Source: Actinobacteria bacterium OV320
Lineage (GTDB): Bacteria; Actinomycetota; Actinomycetes; Streptomycetales; Streptomycetaceae
Assembly: GCA_001298545.1 (NCBI GenBank)
Contig: LJCX01000031.1
Span: 1 to 64,000, forward strand
Length of the DNA stretch: 64,000 bases
Direction: 5' to 3'
The notes under the pieces were generated by a model, which saw nothing but the letters and a program-made list of their open reading frames with translations, had not been told where the DNA came from and did not search any database. Shown here in pieces: positions 8,448-17,467 of this stretch (its first letter is position 1; every line of letters starts with the position of its first letter). The position numbers and the translations under genes are program-made.

Positions 8448-9788
8448 TCAGCCGGTGAAGGCGTCCGTGCCCTGCGGGGTGCCGAGGCCGGTGGGGCCGT
8501 CGTAGCCCGACTTGGCGGTGCAGAGGTAGGCGGCGCTCGAGGAGCAGGTGCCGTTGCTGCCGCTGGTGACGTCGTTCAGGGCGGAGGTGCCGGCGGCCGC
8601 GTAGGGGTAGGAGGCCGGGTAGTCGCTGCTGCCCGGGGTGCCGGCGAGGGCGTAGACCGCGGCGATGATGGGCGCGGAGGCGCTGGTGCCGCCGAAGGTG
8701 TACCAGCCGGCGGTGACGCCGTAGGAGTCGTAGACCGAGACGCCGGTCGCCGGGTCGGCCACGGCCGAGACGTCGGAGACGGTCCGCTTGGAGCAGCCGG
8801 TGTCGGTCTGCCAGGTCGGCTTGGTGTCGTAGGCGGAGCAGCCGGAGCCGGTGCCCTCGGTGGAGCTGGTGTTCCAGACCTTCTCGGTCCAGCCGCGGGT
8901 CGTGGAGGACGTGGACAGGGCGGTGCCGCCGACGGACGTCACGTACTTGGAGGCGGCCGGGTATTCGGCGCCGTAGCCCTCGTCACCGGCGCTGACGGTG
9001 ATGGCGACGCCCGCGTGCTTGAAGTACGAGGTGTCGTACGACGTGTCCGAGGAGGACTCCGAGCCGCCGTAGCTGTTGGAGACGAACTTGGCGCCCAGGG
9101 TCACGGCCTCGTTCACGGCCTTGCCGAGGTTGGCCATGGACGCGGAGGTGGCCTCGACGAGCAGGATGTTGCAGTTCGGGCAGACGGCACTGGCCATGTC
9201 GAGGTCGAGTGACTCCTCCTCGGCCCAGCCGCTGTCGGCGCTGGGGAGGGAGGTGGTGGAGCCGCTCTGGCTCACCTTCTTGAAGCATCCGTTCGCGACC
9301 GTGCAGGCGGGGAGGCCGTAGTACGTGCGGTACTTGGCGAGGTCGGCGGCGGCGTTGGGGTCGTCGTAGGCGTCGACGATCGCGATGGTCTCGCCGGAGC
9401 CGTCGGCCGAGGCCGCGTCGGTCAGGCCGTAGGCGTCCTGGAGGTCGGACGGGCCGTAGCCGGTGGGGGTCGCTGCGGCGGCCTTCGGGGTGACCTCGGC
9501 GGTCTTGCCGGTCTCGGCGGCGCGCTCCTTCTGGAAGGCCGTGGTGCCGCCGGTCACGCGGAAGGAGTGACAGGCCAGGTCGCCCTTGTGGTGGGGGGTG
9601 GCACAGGGGGTGGCTGCCCAAGTGACCTTGGCGGGCGTGGTCTTGGTGGGGGTCGTGGGTGCCGCGCTCGCATGGGCCGCGGTGCCGAATCCGGCGAGCA
9701 CGAGGGCGGCGGTGCCGAGGGCCGAGGCGCCGATGCGGCGCCATCTGCCGGATATGGCGGAGGAGTTGGGGGAAGTCGTCGTACGCAA
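8448..9788 (-). CDS. Secreted S53 (sedolisin) serine-carboxyl peptidase
   Basis: This 446-residue exported protease has a signal peptide with an Arg-rich start (SGRWRRIG) and a hydrophobic core ending in AHASA. A short propeptide-like stretch follows, with two Cys in PCATPHHKGDLACHSF. Sedolisin active-site motifs are visible: EESLDLD supplies the catalytic Glu and Asp, SAGDEG the oxyanion Asp, and GGTSASAP the nucleophile Ser. Several paired Cys fit an extracellular enzyme. The start is a TTG at 9788 with AGGAG seven nt upstream; the longer in-frame extension is Pro/His-rich and looks non-coding. It is transcribed alone, behind a spacer with a short inverted repeat. Family members are acid-active endopeptidases; the substrate is unknown. 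Confidence 0.9.
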   Translation of the reverse strand: MRTTTSPNSSAISGRWRRIGASALGTAALVLAGFGTAAHASAAPTTPTKTTPAKVTWAATPCATPHHKGDLACHSFRVTGGTTAFQKERAAETGKTAEVTPKAAAATPTGYGPSDLQDAYGLTDAASADGSGETIAIVDAYDDPNAAADLAKYRTYYGLPACTVANGCFKKVSQSGSTTSLPSADSGWAEEESLDLDMASAVCPNCNILLVEATSASMANLGKAVNEAVTLGAKFVSNSYGGSESSSDTSYDTSYFKHAGVAITVSAGDEGYGAEYPAASKYVTSVGGTALSTSSTTRGWTEKVWNTSSTEGTGSGCSAYDTKPTWQTDTGCSKRTVSDVSAVADPATGVSVYDSYGVTAGWYTFGGTSASAPIIAAVYALAGTPGSSDYPASYPYAAAGTSALNDVTSGSNGTCSSSAAYLCTAKSGYDGPTGLGTPQGTDAFTG

Positions 9789-10110
9789 CGGACAGCTCCT
9801 GAAGATGGAGTGACAGGGGCGGTGCGGGTGGGGGGTGATGCGTGCCACCGGTACGTGGTCCCCGGTGACGGGCGGCGGCCCGCGGACGACTGTTCCCTTG
9901 TTGAGTACGCGACAACAAGACGGGTGGCGGAATCCTGACTTCCGCAATACTGAAGGGGGTTCGGGGATTGCTGATCAATGGCGGGCGGATGGTGCGGCGA
10001 TGGCCGGCGCTTGACCTCGGACGGGTCGGCGCTGTCGCGGCCGGGCCGCGGGGACGTGCGGGGACTGCGGGGGCGGCGCGGGGGCGTGCGGGGGTTGCGG
10101 CGTCGGCGCC
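9789..10110. other. Intergenic region upstream of the sedolisin gene
   Basis: These 322 nt contain no convincing gene. They hold the presumed promoter of the leftward protease, an inverted repeat at 9897-9919, and G-rich degenerate repeats of the type GCGGGGACGTGCGGGG near 10045-10105, just after the phosphatase stop. Confidence 0.5.
9897..9919. promoter_or_regulatory. Inverted repeat, candidate operator
   Basis: The arms CTTGTTG and CAACAAG are separated by 9 nt and lie 109-131 nt upstream of the protease TTG start. The motif is AT-rich for this genome. An operator role is a guess from position and symmetry. Confidence 0.35.
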
Positions 10111-11367
10111 TCAGGGCCGGGGCACGCTGATGGCGAGGACGGCCGTGTCGTCGTCGACGCCGGTGCCGAAGGTGTCGAGCAGCTCACGGATCGCGGCGAC
10201 GGTGTCGGTCGCGTTGGTGGGCGCGAGAGCGCGGGCGAAGTCGAGGAGCGCCTCGTCCCCGTAGCGGTCGTCGTCGCCGGTGGCGGCCGTGTGGGCCTCG
10301 GTGAGGCCGTCGGTGTGGAGCAGCAGGGTGTCGCCCGCCTCCAGGTGGACGGTGGTGGTGGCGATGTGGGCGTCGGGCAGGACGCCGATGAGCTGTCCGC
10401 CGGGGGTGTCCAGGTGGGCGACGCTTCCGTCCGCCCGCAGGAGCAGGGCCGGGGGGTGGCCGCCGCCGGCCAGGGTGACGCGGAAGCCGCCGTGATCGGT
10501 GTCGGGGGTGAGCAGTCCGAAGACGACGGTGCAGAAGCGGGGGTCGTCACCGTTGTACTCGTGGTTGAGGACGGTGTTGAGGTTGGTCAGGACGGCGGCC
10601 GGGTCAGGGTCGTAGACCGCGGCGGCGCGCAGGGTGTAGCGGGCCAGGGAGGTGACCGCCGCGGCCGCGGCGCCCTTGCCGCAGACGTCGCCCAGGAACA
10701 GTCCCCAGGTCCCCGCGGCGAGCGGGAAGAGATCGTAGAAGTCGCCGCCGACCTTGTCGGGGGAGGCGATGTGGTAGTGCGCGGCCACGTCCAGTCCGGG
10801 CACGCTCACCAGCGTCGGAGGCAACAGCGTTTGCTGGAGGGTGGCGTTGAGGCGCATGAGCTCCGCGCGTTCGTCCTCCGCCTCCTGCCGGGCGCGCAGC
10901 AGTTCGGTCTCGTAGGCGCGCCGGTCGCGGGCGTCGAAGACGGTGGTGCGGATCATCACCGGCTGTCCGTCGCTGCCGGACTTGACCGTGGAGGTGACCA
11001 GCACGGGCAGACGGCTGCCGTCGGCCGCCTCGAGTTCCAGGGCGATCCCGCTGATCTCGCCCTGCATGCGCAGCAGCGGGCCGAAGTGGGTCTCGTGGTA
11101 GATGCGGCCCCCCACGGTCAGCAGGTCGGAGAACGTCCTGCGGCCCACCAGGTCGCCGCGGGTGTGGCCGAGCCACTGCAGCAGGGTCGCGTTGATCTTC
11201 GCGATCGTGCCGTCCGGCAGCGTGGAGAGGAAGCCGCACGGCGCGTGCTCGTACAGGTCCTCGACGCTGTCCTCCAGCAGCGCGGAGGACGCCGCCCGGT
11301 CGTCGCCGGGCCGCTCCTCGGGCGACGGGGGACCGCCGCTCGCGCCGTTGCCGGTCCCGCCCGTCAT
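10111..11367 (-). CDS. PAS-containing PP2C/SpoIIE-type phosphatase
   Basis: This 418-residue protein combines an N-terminal PAS sensor domain (about 30-150, with DLYEHAPCGFLSTLPDGTI and the LLQWLGH segment), a short coiled coil (RQEAEDERAELMRLNATLQ) and a C-terminal SpoIIE/RsbU-type PP2C phosphatase. Metal-binding motifs are VGGDFYDLF, FLGDVCGKG, AGGGHPPALL and HTDGLTEA. Such proteins act on anti-sigma-factor antagonists in partner-switching networks; no anti-sigma or STAS gene is adjacent, so the partner is unknown. The ATG at 11367 is preferred. The frame stays open to 11520, but those extra residues are Pro/Gly/His-rich and look untranslated. Confidence 0.85.
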   Translation of the reverse strand: MTGGTGNGASGGPPSPEERPGDDRAASSALLEDSVEDLYEHAPCGFLSTLPDGTIAKINATLLQWLGHTRGDLVGRRTFSDLLTVGGRIYHETHFGPLLRMQGEISGIALELEAADGSRLPVLVTSTVKSGSDGQPVMIRTTVFDARDRRAYETELLRARQEAEDERAELMRLNATLQQTLLPPTLVSVPGLDVAAHYHIASPDKVGGDFYDLFPLAAGTWGLFLGDVCGKGAAAAAVTSLARYTLRAAAVYDPDPAAVLTNLNTVLNHEYNGDDPRFCTVVFGLLTPDTDHGGFRVTLAGGGHPPALLLRADGSVAHLDTPGGQLIGVLPDAHIATTTVHLEAGDTLLLHTDGLTEAHTAATGDDDRYGDEALLDFARALAPTNATDTVAAIRELLDTFGTGVDDDTAVLAISVPRP

Positions 11368-11722
11368 CGTGCCGCTGCGACGCGGTGGGTGGGCGAGGCA
11401 GCCGTTTCCTCCGGTGCTGCGGCCTGGCGGCGGTGGCCGTTCGTGTCCGGGGTGACCAGCCTGCTTCCGCTCCGCACGGCCGTTCGACGTGCAGTCATAG
11501 GTCATATTCTCGCAGAGCACCCCCTTTGTGGTCGGGGATCGGCGGATGTGCCGTGCCCACGTCAGGCGTACGGAACATCGCCGGGGGTACAGGGGGTGGT
11601 CGGGCGGGTGTCGCTGTCACCGGGCGGGTTGTGGTGCGGGGCGTACAGCCCGCTCGCCGCACCCCGCGCCGGACCGGGCAGTGCGGCTCCCTTGTCCTCG
11701 GTGAGTGCCGGCAGGTGACCTC
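11368..11722. other. Divergent intergenic region
   Basis: This spacer lies between the leftward phosphatase and the rightward phospholipase and must hold both promoters. The leftward reading frame runs into it but with non-coding character. I see no clear repeat or operator in it. Confidence 0.5.
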
Positions 11723-12970
11723 ATGACCAGTACGCAGGACCGGCCCGAGCTGACCGCCCCCGCTGTCGACGCGTCGGCACCGGAGCGGGTGCAGGAGCGG
11801 GTGCAGGAGCGAGTGCAGGAGCGCGTCGCGCGGATACGCCGTCGCCTGGAGCGGCTCATCGGCATCGCGGCGACCGAGGGCAACGTGCTCACCGCCCTGC
11901 GCAACGGGGACGAGATCTTTCCGGCGATGCTGGCGGCCATCCGGTCCGCCGAGCACACCGTGGACATGATGACGTTCGTGTACTGGCGGGGAGACATCGC
12001 CGGCGAGTTCGCGCGGGCACTGGCCGACCGGGCCGAGGCGGGTGTGCGGGTGCGGCTGCTGCTGGACGGGTTCGGCAGCCGGCTGATCGAGAAGGAGCTG
12101 CTGGAGGAGATGGAGCGGGCCGGGGTGCAGGTGGCCTGGTTCCGCAGACCCGTGACCCTTTCGCCCTTCAAGCAGAACCACCGCTGCCATCGCAAGGTCC
12201 TCGTCGTGGACGAGCAGGCGGCGTTCACCGGCGGGGTCGGTATCGCCGAGGAGTGGTGCGGCGACGCCCGCAACGAGCGCGAATGGCGTGACACCCACGT
12301 CGAGGTCCGCGGGCCGGCCGTGGACGGCATCGCCGCCGCCTTCGCGCAGAACTGGGCCGAATGCCACGACGAGCTCTTCGACGACCGCGACCGGTTCGTC
12401 CCGCACCGCCCGCAGGGCGACGCGGTGGTGCAGGTGGTCCGCGGATCGGCCAGCTTCGGCTGGCAGGACATGCAGACCCTGATCCGGGTGATGCTGGAGT
12501 CCGCCGAGGACCGCTTCCGGCTGGCCACCGCCTACTTCTCGCCGGACGTCTTCTTCATCGAACTCCTGTGCGCCACCGCGCGGCGGGGTGTGGAGGTGGA
12601 GATCCTGCTGCCCGGTCCGCACACCGACAAGCGGGTCTGCCAGCTCGCGGGCCAGCACTACTACGAGGACCTCACCGCCTGTGGCGTGAAGATCTACCAG
12701 TACCAGCCGACGATGATGCACGCCAAGGTCATCACCGTCGACGGCGTCGCCGCGCTGGTGGGCTCGACCAACTTCAACCGCCGGTCCCTCGACCACGACG
12801 AGGAGATCATGCTCGCCGTGCTGGACCAGGAGTTCACGGCCACGCTCGACGGCCATTTCGACGAAGACCTGAAGGCCGCCGCGCTGATCCGGGAGGGCCG
12901 CTGGAAGCGGCGCTCAGCCCTCCAGCGGGCGCGAGAGGTCGCCGTCATGCCCATCCGCCGTTTTCTGTGA
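11723..12970 (+). CDS. Phospholipase D family protein, cardiolipin synthase-like
   Basis: This 415-residue enzyme has two HKD motifs: H156-K158 in CHRKVLVVD and H333-K335 in MHAKVITVD, the latter followed by GSTNFNRRS. That arrangement fits a phosphatidyl-transferase or cardiolipin-synthase-like phospholipase D. No N-terminal membrane anchor is seen, unlike bacterial Cls proteins. An amphipathic N-terminus carries three successive VQER units (residues 23-35) caused by a short DNA repeat. The ATG at 11723 follows AGGTG with good spacing. The exact reaction is uncertain because the HKD family also includes nucleases. Confidence 0.85.
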   Translation: MTSTQDRPELTAPAVDASAPERVQERVQERVQERVARIRRRLERLIGIAATEGNVLTALRNGDEIFPAMLAAIRSAEHTVDMMTFVYWRGDIAGEFARALADRAEAGVRVRLLLDGFGSRLIEKELLEEMERAGVQVAWFRRPVTLSPFKQNHRCHRKVLVVDEQAAFTGGVGIAEEWCGDARNEREWRDTHVEVRGPAVDGIAAAFAQNWAECHDELFDDRDRFVPHRPQGDAVVQVVRGSASFGWQDMQTLIRVMLESAEDRFRLATAYFSPDVFFIELLCATARRGVEVEILLPGPHTDKRVCQLAGQHYYEDLTACGVKIYQYQPTMMHAKVITVDGVAALVGSTNFNRRSLDHDEEIMLAVLDQEFTATLDGHFDEDLKAAALIREGRWKRRSALQRAREVAVMPIRRFL

Positions 12971-13089
12971 CGCCGGCCGGCCGTAATTCGGGCGAACCGT
13001 ATTCCCGGGAATCCCGCACATATACATGGAAGATTTGAGGGCGTGAAGGGGATTTCGTGGGGCACTTGAATCAGCGGAGGTTGATAATC

Positions 13090-13260
13090 ATGGTTCCCCT
13101 GCTTGTTGTTCTGCTTCTCGCGCTCATCCTTTTCGGTGCCGGTTTCGCCCTCAAGGCCCTGTGGTGGATCGCCGTCATCGTGCTGGCGGTCTGGCTGGTG
13201 GGCTTCGTCGTCCGGCCCGCAGGACATGGTGGCCGGAAGGGCCGCTGGTACCGCTGGTAG
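13090..13260 (+). CDS. Small hydrophobic protein
   Basis: This 56-residue protein consists of two closely spaced membrane segments (MVPLLVVLLLALILFGAGF, then ALWWIAVIVLAVWLVGF) and a basic glycine-rich tail ending in GRKGRWYRW. It resembles the small stress-associated membrane proteins common in actinobacteria. The ATG at 13090 is chosen over the upstream in-frame GTG at 13057, because GCGGAGG lies nine nt before it. A strong terminator follows 14 nt after the stop, so it is monocistronic. Confidence 0.75.
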   Translation: MVPLLVVLLLALILFGAGFALKALWWIAVIVLAVWLVGFVVRPAGHGGRKGRWYRW

Positions 13261-13274
13261 ACACATCACCGGTA

Positions 13275-13312
13275 CGAAGGGCCCCGTCGGTCATTGCCCG
13301 CGGGGCCCTTCG
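13275..13312. terminator. Strong hairpin terminator
   Basis: A 12-bp perfect stem (CGAAGGGCCCCG, 13275-13286, with CGGGGCCCTTCG, 13301-13312) encloses a 14-nt loop. It lies between a rightward gene and the convergent DUF397 gene and probably serves both. Confidence 0.85.
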
Positions 13313-13325
13313 GTGTACCGCCGCG

Positions 13326-13580
13326 CTATTCGTTCCTGTCGTTTTCCAGTACACCCTCGACGAAATGGTCGAATTCCCCTGCCTGAACGCCCAGCACGAA
13401 CGCGTCCCACTTTCTGCGGTTCGTCGTGACGACGTTCTCCGGGTCATTGGTCACTCGGAGGTGGACGGGAGCCTCGCCGTCGTCTCCCTCGCCGAAGGCG
13501 ATCTCGATCCAGGGGCCGGGCCCGGTCGCGTCCGGCGGGGCCGCGCGGGTCCAGATGAGGTCGCAGGGGATGTCAGCCAC
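13326..13580 (-). CDS. DUF397 domain protein
   Basis: This 84-residue acidic protein resembles the Streptomyces DUF397 family. It has an N-terminal Trp (LIWTRAA), a middle PWIEIAFGE strand, VTNDPENVVTTNRRKW and the family-like ending WDAFVLGVQAGEFD. DUF397 genes usually sit beside a helix-turn-helix regulator, forming toxin/antitoxin-like or developmental pairs. None is adjacent here, so this is an orphan copy. The start is taken as GTG at 13580, with G-rich sequence upstream. It is divergent from the protease gene, 70 nt away. Confidence 0.75.
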   Translation of the reverse strand: MADIPCDLIWTRAAPPDATGPGPWIEIAFGEGDDGEAPVHLRVTNDPENVVTTNRRKWDAFVLGVQAGEFDHFVEGVLENDRNE

Positions 13581-13650
13581 CCGCCCACCGTATCCCCGCC
13601 CCGGTGGAAAGGTGCCGTGGGTGGAGTGCGGGTAGCGTCGTAGGAGAACC

Positions 13651-14442
13651 ATGCGTCTGACGTTTCTCTCACCTTCGTGGGACACAGTGAACCCGATGAA
13701 GCGAAACGCCCTGCTCGGTGCGGTCGTCCTGCTGGCCGTCACCTCCGCCTCCGAGGCGGCCGCCGACGGTGGACCCGGGCCCCTGGGGGTGACGGCCGTC
13801 GCGGCGGCCACGCCGCAGTCGGAGCGGGTCGGCACGCTGTTCGCCGCCGCCGACGCCGACGCGGGCAGACTCGCCGGTGAGCACTTCTGCACCGCCTCCG
13901 TGGTGCACAGTCCGCACCGCGACCTCATCGTCACCGCCGCGCACTGCCTCGGCGGGGCGGGCGAGCTCGCCTTCGCCCCCGGGTACCGGGACGGCAGGGC
14001 CCCCTACGGGGTCTGGCGGGTCGAGCGGGTCTTCCTGCCCGACGGGTGGGCTCAGGGACAGGACGAGGACAGCGATGTGGCCTTCGCCGTCCTCGACGAG
14101 CGGGGCGGCGAGGACGTCGAGGACGTGGTCGGCGGCAACCGGTTCGCGACGCGTACCACCACCGGGGCGACCGCCGTGACCGTCACCGGCTACCCCGACT
14201 CCCTCGAGGTGCCGGTCCGCTGCACGAACCGGCCCACCGCCCACAACTCCACCCAGCAGCGCATCGACTGCCCCGACCTCACCGGCGGAACCAGCGGCAG
14301 CCCCTGGGTGAACGGCGACGGGGAGGTGGTCGGCGTCCTCGGCGGGCACGAACAGGGCGGGGCGACGGCCGACATCTCGTACAGCGTGGTCCTGGGGCCG
14401 GAGGCCGCGGAGCTCTACCGGGACGCGGTCTCCGGCCCGTGA
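13651..14442 (+). CDS. Secreted trypsin-like serine protease
   Basis: This 263-residue exported protease shows the S1 catalytic triad: His in VTAAHC (about 98), Asp in DSDVAF (142) and Ser in GGTSGSPW (about 215). Two Cys pairs fit extracellular disulfides. A signal peptide lies within residues 16-38 (MKRNALLGAVVLLAVTSASEA). The ATG at 13651 has a good AGGAG just upstream; the ATG at 13696 would also give a complete signal peptide but has no such site. The domain resembles the V8/trypsin-like secreted proteases of Streptomyces. The substrate is unknown. Confidence 0.88.
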   Translation: MRLTFLSPSWDTVNPMKRNALLGAVVLLAVTSASEAAADGGPGPLGVTAVAAATPQSERVGTLFAAADADAGRLAGEHFCTASVVHSPHRDLIVTAAHCLGGAGELAFAPGYRDGRAPYGVWRVERVFLPDGWAQGQDEDSDVAFAVLDERGGEDVEDVVGGNRFATRTTTGATAVTVTGYPDSLEVPVRCTNRPTAHNSTQQRIDCPDLTGGTSGSPWVNGDGEVVGVLGGHEQGGATADISYSVVLGPEAAELYRDAVSGP

Positions 14443-14446
14443 GGTG

Positions 14447-15196
14447 TCACGCGATGCGGTGGACGAGCTGGGTGGTCAGTTCGTAGCGCGCGCCGACGAC
14501 GGCCAGCTCGCCGGCGGAGATCTTCGCAGCGAGGTCGGGTTCGGCGGCGAGGCGGGAGCGGACGGCTCGTATGGTGGCGTCGATGGTCGAGTCGACGCGG
14601 GCGTCGCCCTCCTTCGTCCGGTCGATGTACGGGGTGATCTGGTCGGCCAGGTACTGGATGTGCCGGGGCAGACTCGTGCCGGTGAGGTCCGCCTGGACGG
14701 TCGCCTTCACGGCACCGCACGACTGGTGGCCGAGGACCACGACCAGGGGTATGTCCAGCTCGAGCACGCCGTACGCGACGCTGCCGAGCACGGCCTCGTC
14801 CAGGACCTCGCCCGCGCTGCGGACGGTCATCAGATCGCCCAGCCCCTGGTCGAAGACCAGCTCGGGCGGCACGCGGGAGTCGATGCAGCCGAGGACGAGA
14901 GCGAAGGGCTGCTGACCGGTCGTCAGGCTCCGGCGGACGGCCGGGGTCTCGTCCGGGTGCCGCTCGCGGAAGGTGCGCCAGCGGCGGTTGCCGGCCGCCA
15001 GTTCCCGCAAGGCCGCCTCGGCCGTACCGGGGCGCGGCGTGGTGCGGGGACCGGCGCCGGGCGCGCCCGTGGCGGCGGACGAGGGGGCGGTGCCGAGGGC
15101 CGCGCCGCCCAGGGTCACGGCTCCGGCCATGCCACCGCGCAGCAGGGCGCGGCGGGCGGTGGTGGGGGAGGTGGGGGAGGTGTCGTCGGTGATCAC
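14447..15196 (-). CDS. Tat-exported beta-carbonic anhydrase
   Basis: This 249-residue enzyme would interconvert CO2 and bicarbonate outside the membrane. Zinc ligands and the catalytic dyad are visible in LGCIDSRVPPE (Cys, Asp, Arg) and LGHQSCGAV (His, Cys). The N-terminus has a twin-arginine motif (TARRALLRG) before a hydrophobic stretch, so it should be exported folded by the Tat route, as in other Streptomyces exported carbonic anhydrases. The start is taken as GTG at 15196; residues further upstream in frame are His/Arg-rich and unlikely. It converges on the trypsin-like gene with a 4-nt gap. Confidence 0.88.
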   Translation of the reverse strand: MITDDTSPTSPTTARRALLRGGMAGAVTLGGAALGTAPSSAATGAPGAGPRTTPRPGTAEAALRELAAGNRRWRTFRERHPDETPAVRRSLTTGQQPFALVLGCIDSRVPPELVFDQGLGDLMTVRSAGEVLDEAVLGSVAYGVLELDIPLVVVLGHQSCGAVKATVQADLTGTSLPRHIQYLADQITPYIDRTKEGDARVDSTIDATIRAVRSRLAAEPDLAAKISAGELAVVGARYELTTQLVHRIA

Positions 15197-15578
15197 GGGG
15201 TGGAACGTATGTCCGAGCCCGAAGTCCGGTGCCCGCGTTGCCCGATCATGGCGATGGATGGCCAATCCGAGGCCGTTCGATGGTGGGCGCTTGAGCCGTC
15301 ACAGGGCCGCCCTTTACGCGAGATCTCGACGGCGACGCGCGGGGAAGCCGGGCCCGACACCCCGTCTAGACCGGCCCGACACCCCCTCCTGACCGGATGA
15401 GGCGCTCCGTTCGACGCGTAACCTCCTTGCGCACAAGGTGAGTCGGGGTGGGGCATGTGTCGCGTGGGGCGCGGGGCCGCCACGTGCGGTTTCTCCTTGT
15501 TCGTGATCACCCCGCGGCACGGGAGCCGCCTCTACACTGTCCGGGGGCGGACTCCCGGACGGCGAGGGGCGGTTGACG
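15197..15578. other. Divergent intergenic region
   Basis: These 382 nt separate the leftward carbonic anhydrase from the rightward wall hydrolase. They contain two adjacent imperfect 22-nt copies beginning GGCCCGACACCCC (15351 and 15373). A TACACT box at 15533 could be the -10 of the hydrolase gene. No gene is seen. Confidence 0.45.
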
Positions 15579-16580
15579 GTGCGTAAGACATGGATCGTGG
15601 CGACCGCTGCCGTCAGTTCCGGTGCCGCCTTCATGATGGCGCTCGTCATCGGGGTCTACCTCGTCGGCGGGAGCGCCACGAGCGGGGTGGGCGGTGCGGG
15701 CAGAGCACTGGCCCAGGGCGCCGTGCCCGCCGCCTACCGGGCGCTCGTGGAGAAGTGGGGCAATCGGTGCTCCGCCATCAGTCCCGCCCTGCTCGCCGCC
15801 CAGCTCTACCAGGAGAGCGGGTTCAACCCGAGGGCGCAGAGCGCCGCCGCCGCGCAGGGGATAGCGCAGTTCATCCCGGGCACCTGGGCCACGCACGGCA
15901 TCGACGGCGACGGCGACGGCGACCGCGACGTCTGGGACCCGAATGACGCGATTCCGTCGGCCGCGTCCTACGACTGCCAGCTCGCCTCGTACGTGAAGGA
16001 CGTCCCCGGGGACGCCACGCACAACATGCTCGCCTCGTACAACGCGGGGGCCTACGCGGTCATCAGGTACGGGGGCGTGCCGCCGTACAAGGAGACCCAG
16101 AACTATGTGAAGACGATCACGACCCTGGCGGAGTCCTTCGCCGCGCCGGTCAGCCGGGTGGATCCGTCCGAGCAGGCCGCGGGGGCCATCTACTACGCCC
16201 AGAAGAAGCTCGGCACGCCCTACCTCTGGGGCGGCAACGGCACCGCTGACCAGGGAGGACGGTTCGACTGCTCCGGGCTGTCCAAGGCCGCGTACGAGAG
16301 CGTCGGGATCACGCTGCCGCGGGTCGCCAACGACCAGTACAACGCGGGGCCGCATCCGCAGCGGAGCGAGTTGCTGCCGGGCGACCTGGTGTTCTTCTCC
16401 ACCGACCCGAACAACTCGCGGGCCATCCACCACGTGGGGATCTACGTGGGGGGCGGGTACATGATCAACGCGCCGTACACCGGGGCCGTCATCCGGTTCG
16501 ACCCCATCGACACGGCCGAGTACTTCGGGGCCACCCGCGTCACCGAAGATGGCGCGAAAGCGCTCCCCACGACCGTCTGA
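15579..16580 (+). CDS. Two-domain wall hydrolase: lytic transglycosylase plus NlpC/P60
   Basis: This protein of about 333 residues is membrane-anchored or secreted through an N-terminal hydrophobic helix (TWIVATAAVSSGAAF... to about residue 33). The first domain is a soluble lytic transglycosylase fold with catalytic Glu in LYQESGFNP and the motifs AQGIAQFIPGTW and ASYNAGAYAV. The second domain is an NlpC/P60 peptidase with catalytic Cys in RFDCSGL, His in HHVGIYVGGG and a third polar residue in MINAPYTG. Together they would cut both glycan strands and stem peptides of peptidoglycan. The GTG at 15579 is preferred for its spacing from GAGGGG; a TTG at 15573 is possible. Such enzymes also serve as T4SS VirB1 partners, but this gene is 7.5 kb from that cluster. 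Confidence 0.88.
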   Translation: MRKTWIVATAAVSSGAAFMMALVIGVYLVGGSATSGVGGAGRALAQGAVPAAYRALVEKWGNRCSAISPALLAAQLYQESGFNPRAQSAAAAQGIAQFIPGTWATHGIDGDGDGDRDVWDPNDAIPSAASYDCQLASYVKDVPGDATHNMLASYNAGAYAVIRYGGVPPYKETQNYVKTITTLAESFAAPVSRVDPSEQAAGAIYYAQKKLGTPYLWGGNGTADQGGRFDCSGLSKAAYESVGITLPRVANDQYNAGPHPQRSELLPGDLVFFSTDPNNSRAIHHVGIYVGGGYMINAPYTGAVIRFDPIDTAEYFGATRVTEDGAKALPTTV

Positions 16581-16747
16581 AGGGCCCCCGCACCCGGCCC
16601 CTGAGCTGCGGGGATCTATCTCTCTTCGATAACGTCTGCGTGATCATTCAGTGGAGAGTGGAACGTATCAACCGGGGCCGTGCGTTCCTGTTGGACGGGC
16701 GCATGTGAGGTGTGCCGAGCAGAACACGACGAAGGGGCCGCAGCACC

Positions 16748-17458
16748 ATGGCTGGACTCGCCGAATCCGGGTCGAACCCCGACGTCGACCTGCTCTATGA
16801 CATCAACGGGCTCGCGAAGGACGCTCCGCACTGGCTCGACCGGACCGTCGAGTTCGTGGGCGAGTACGGGCTGCTGCTCGCCATGGTGCTGCTGATCGTG
16901 TGGTGCTGGTGGGGAGTCCGGCGGCGGCCCGGCGGGGCCGAGGAGGCCGCGTCCTCCATCGCCGCCCTGATCTGGGCGCCGCTCGCCGCCGGCATCGCCG
17001 TACTGGTGAACGTGCCCATACGGGGATTCGTGGAACGGCCCCGGCCCTTCCTCGACCACGAGGGGCTGGAGGTGCTCGTCTCCGGCAAGACCGACTACTC
17101 CTTCGTGAGCGACCACGCCACCCTCACCATGGCCATGGCCGTCGGGCTGTTCGTCGCCCACCGCAGGTTCGGGCTCGTCGGGATAGGGATCGCCCTGCTC
17201 GAAGGGTTCTGCCGGATCTTCATGGGTGTGCACTACCCGACGGACGTCGTCGGCGGGTTCGCGCTCGGGACCGCGGTGGCCCTGCTGCTGTCGCCCGTCG
17301 CCTCCATGCTGCTCACCCCGGTGCTGAAGGCCGTCGACCGGTCGCCCCGGGTCGGCTGGGTCGTGCGCGGCCGGGCCGCCCGGGTCGGGGAGCGGGACGG
17401 CTTCATCCCCGGCGCGCGGCCCGAGGTCGCCGCCGAGGAGCGGGATCTCGCGGCCTAG
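16748..17458 (+). CDS. PAP2 phosphatase, BcrC-like undecaprenyl-diphosphatase candidate
   Basis: This 236-residue membrane phosphatase has four to five membrane helices and the three-part PAP2 signature: VERPRP, FVSDHATL and CRIFMGVHYPTDVVGG. The SDH form of the second motif is typical of BcrC-type enzymes, which dephosphorylate undecaprenyl pyrophosphate to recycle the peptidoglycan lipid carrier. That role would fit the neighbouring wall hydrolase. The ATG at 16748 is preceded by AAGGGG. It converges on the next gene with a 9-nt gap, and the stop codon lies within a short palindrome (CGCGGC/GCCGCG) that could aid termination. Substrate is inferred from the motif only. Confidence 0.85.
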   Translation: MAGLAESGSNPDVDLLYDINGLAKDAPHWLDRTVEFVGEYGLLLAMVLLIVWCWWGVRRRPGGAEEAASSIAALIWAPLAAGIAVLVNVPIRGFVERPRPFLDHEGLEVLVSGKTDYSFVSDHATLTMAMAVGLFVAHRRFGLVGIGIALLEGFCRIFMGVHYPTDVVGGFALGTAVALLLSPVASMLLTPVLKAVDRSPRVGWVVRGRAARVGERDGFIPGARPEVAAEERDLAA

Positions 17459-17467
17459 GGCCGCGCC

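Noticed and set aside
11368..11520. Extended start of the PAS-PP2C phosphatase
   Set aside because: The in-frame extension is Pro/Gly/His/Arg-rich and looks untranslated; the PAS domain is complete from the ATG at 11367.
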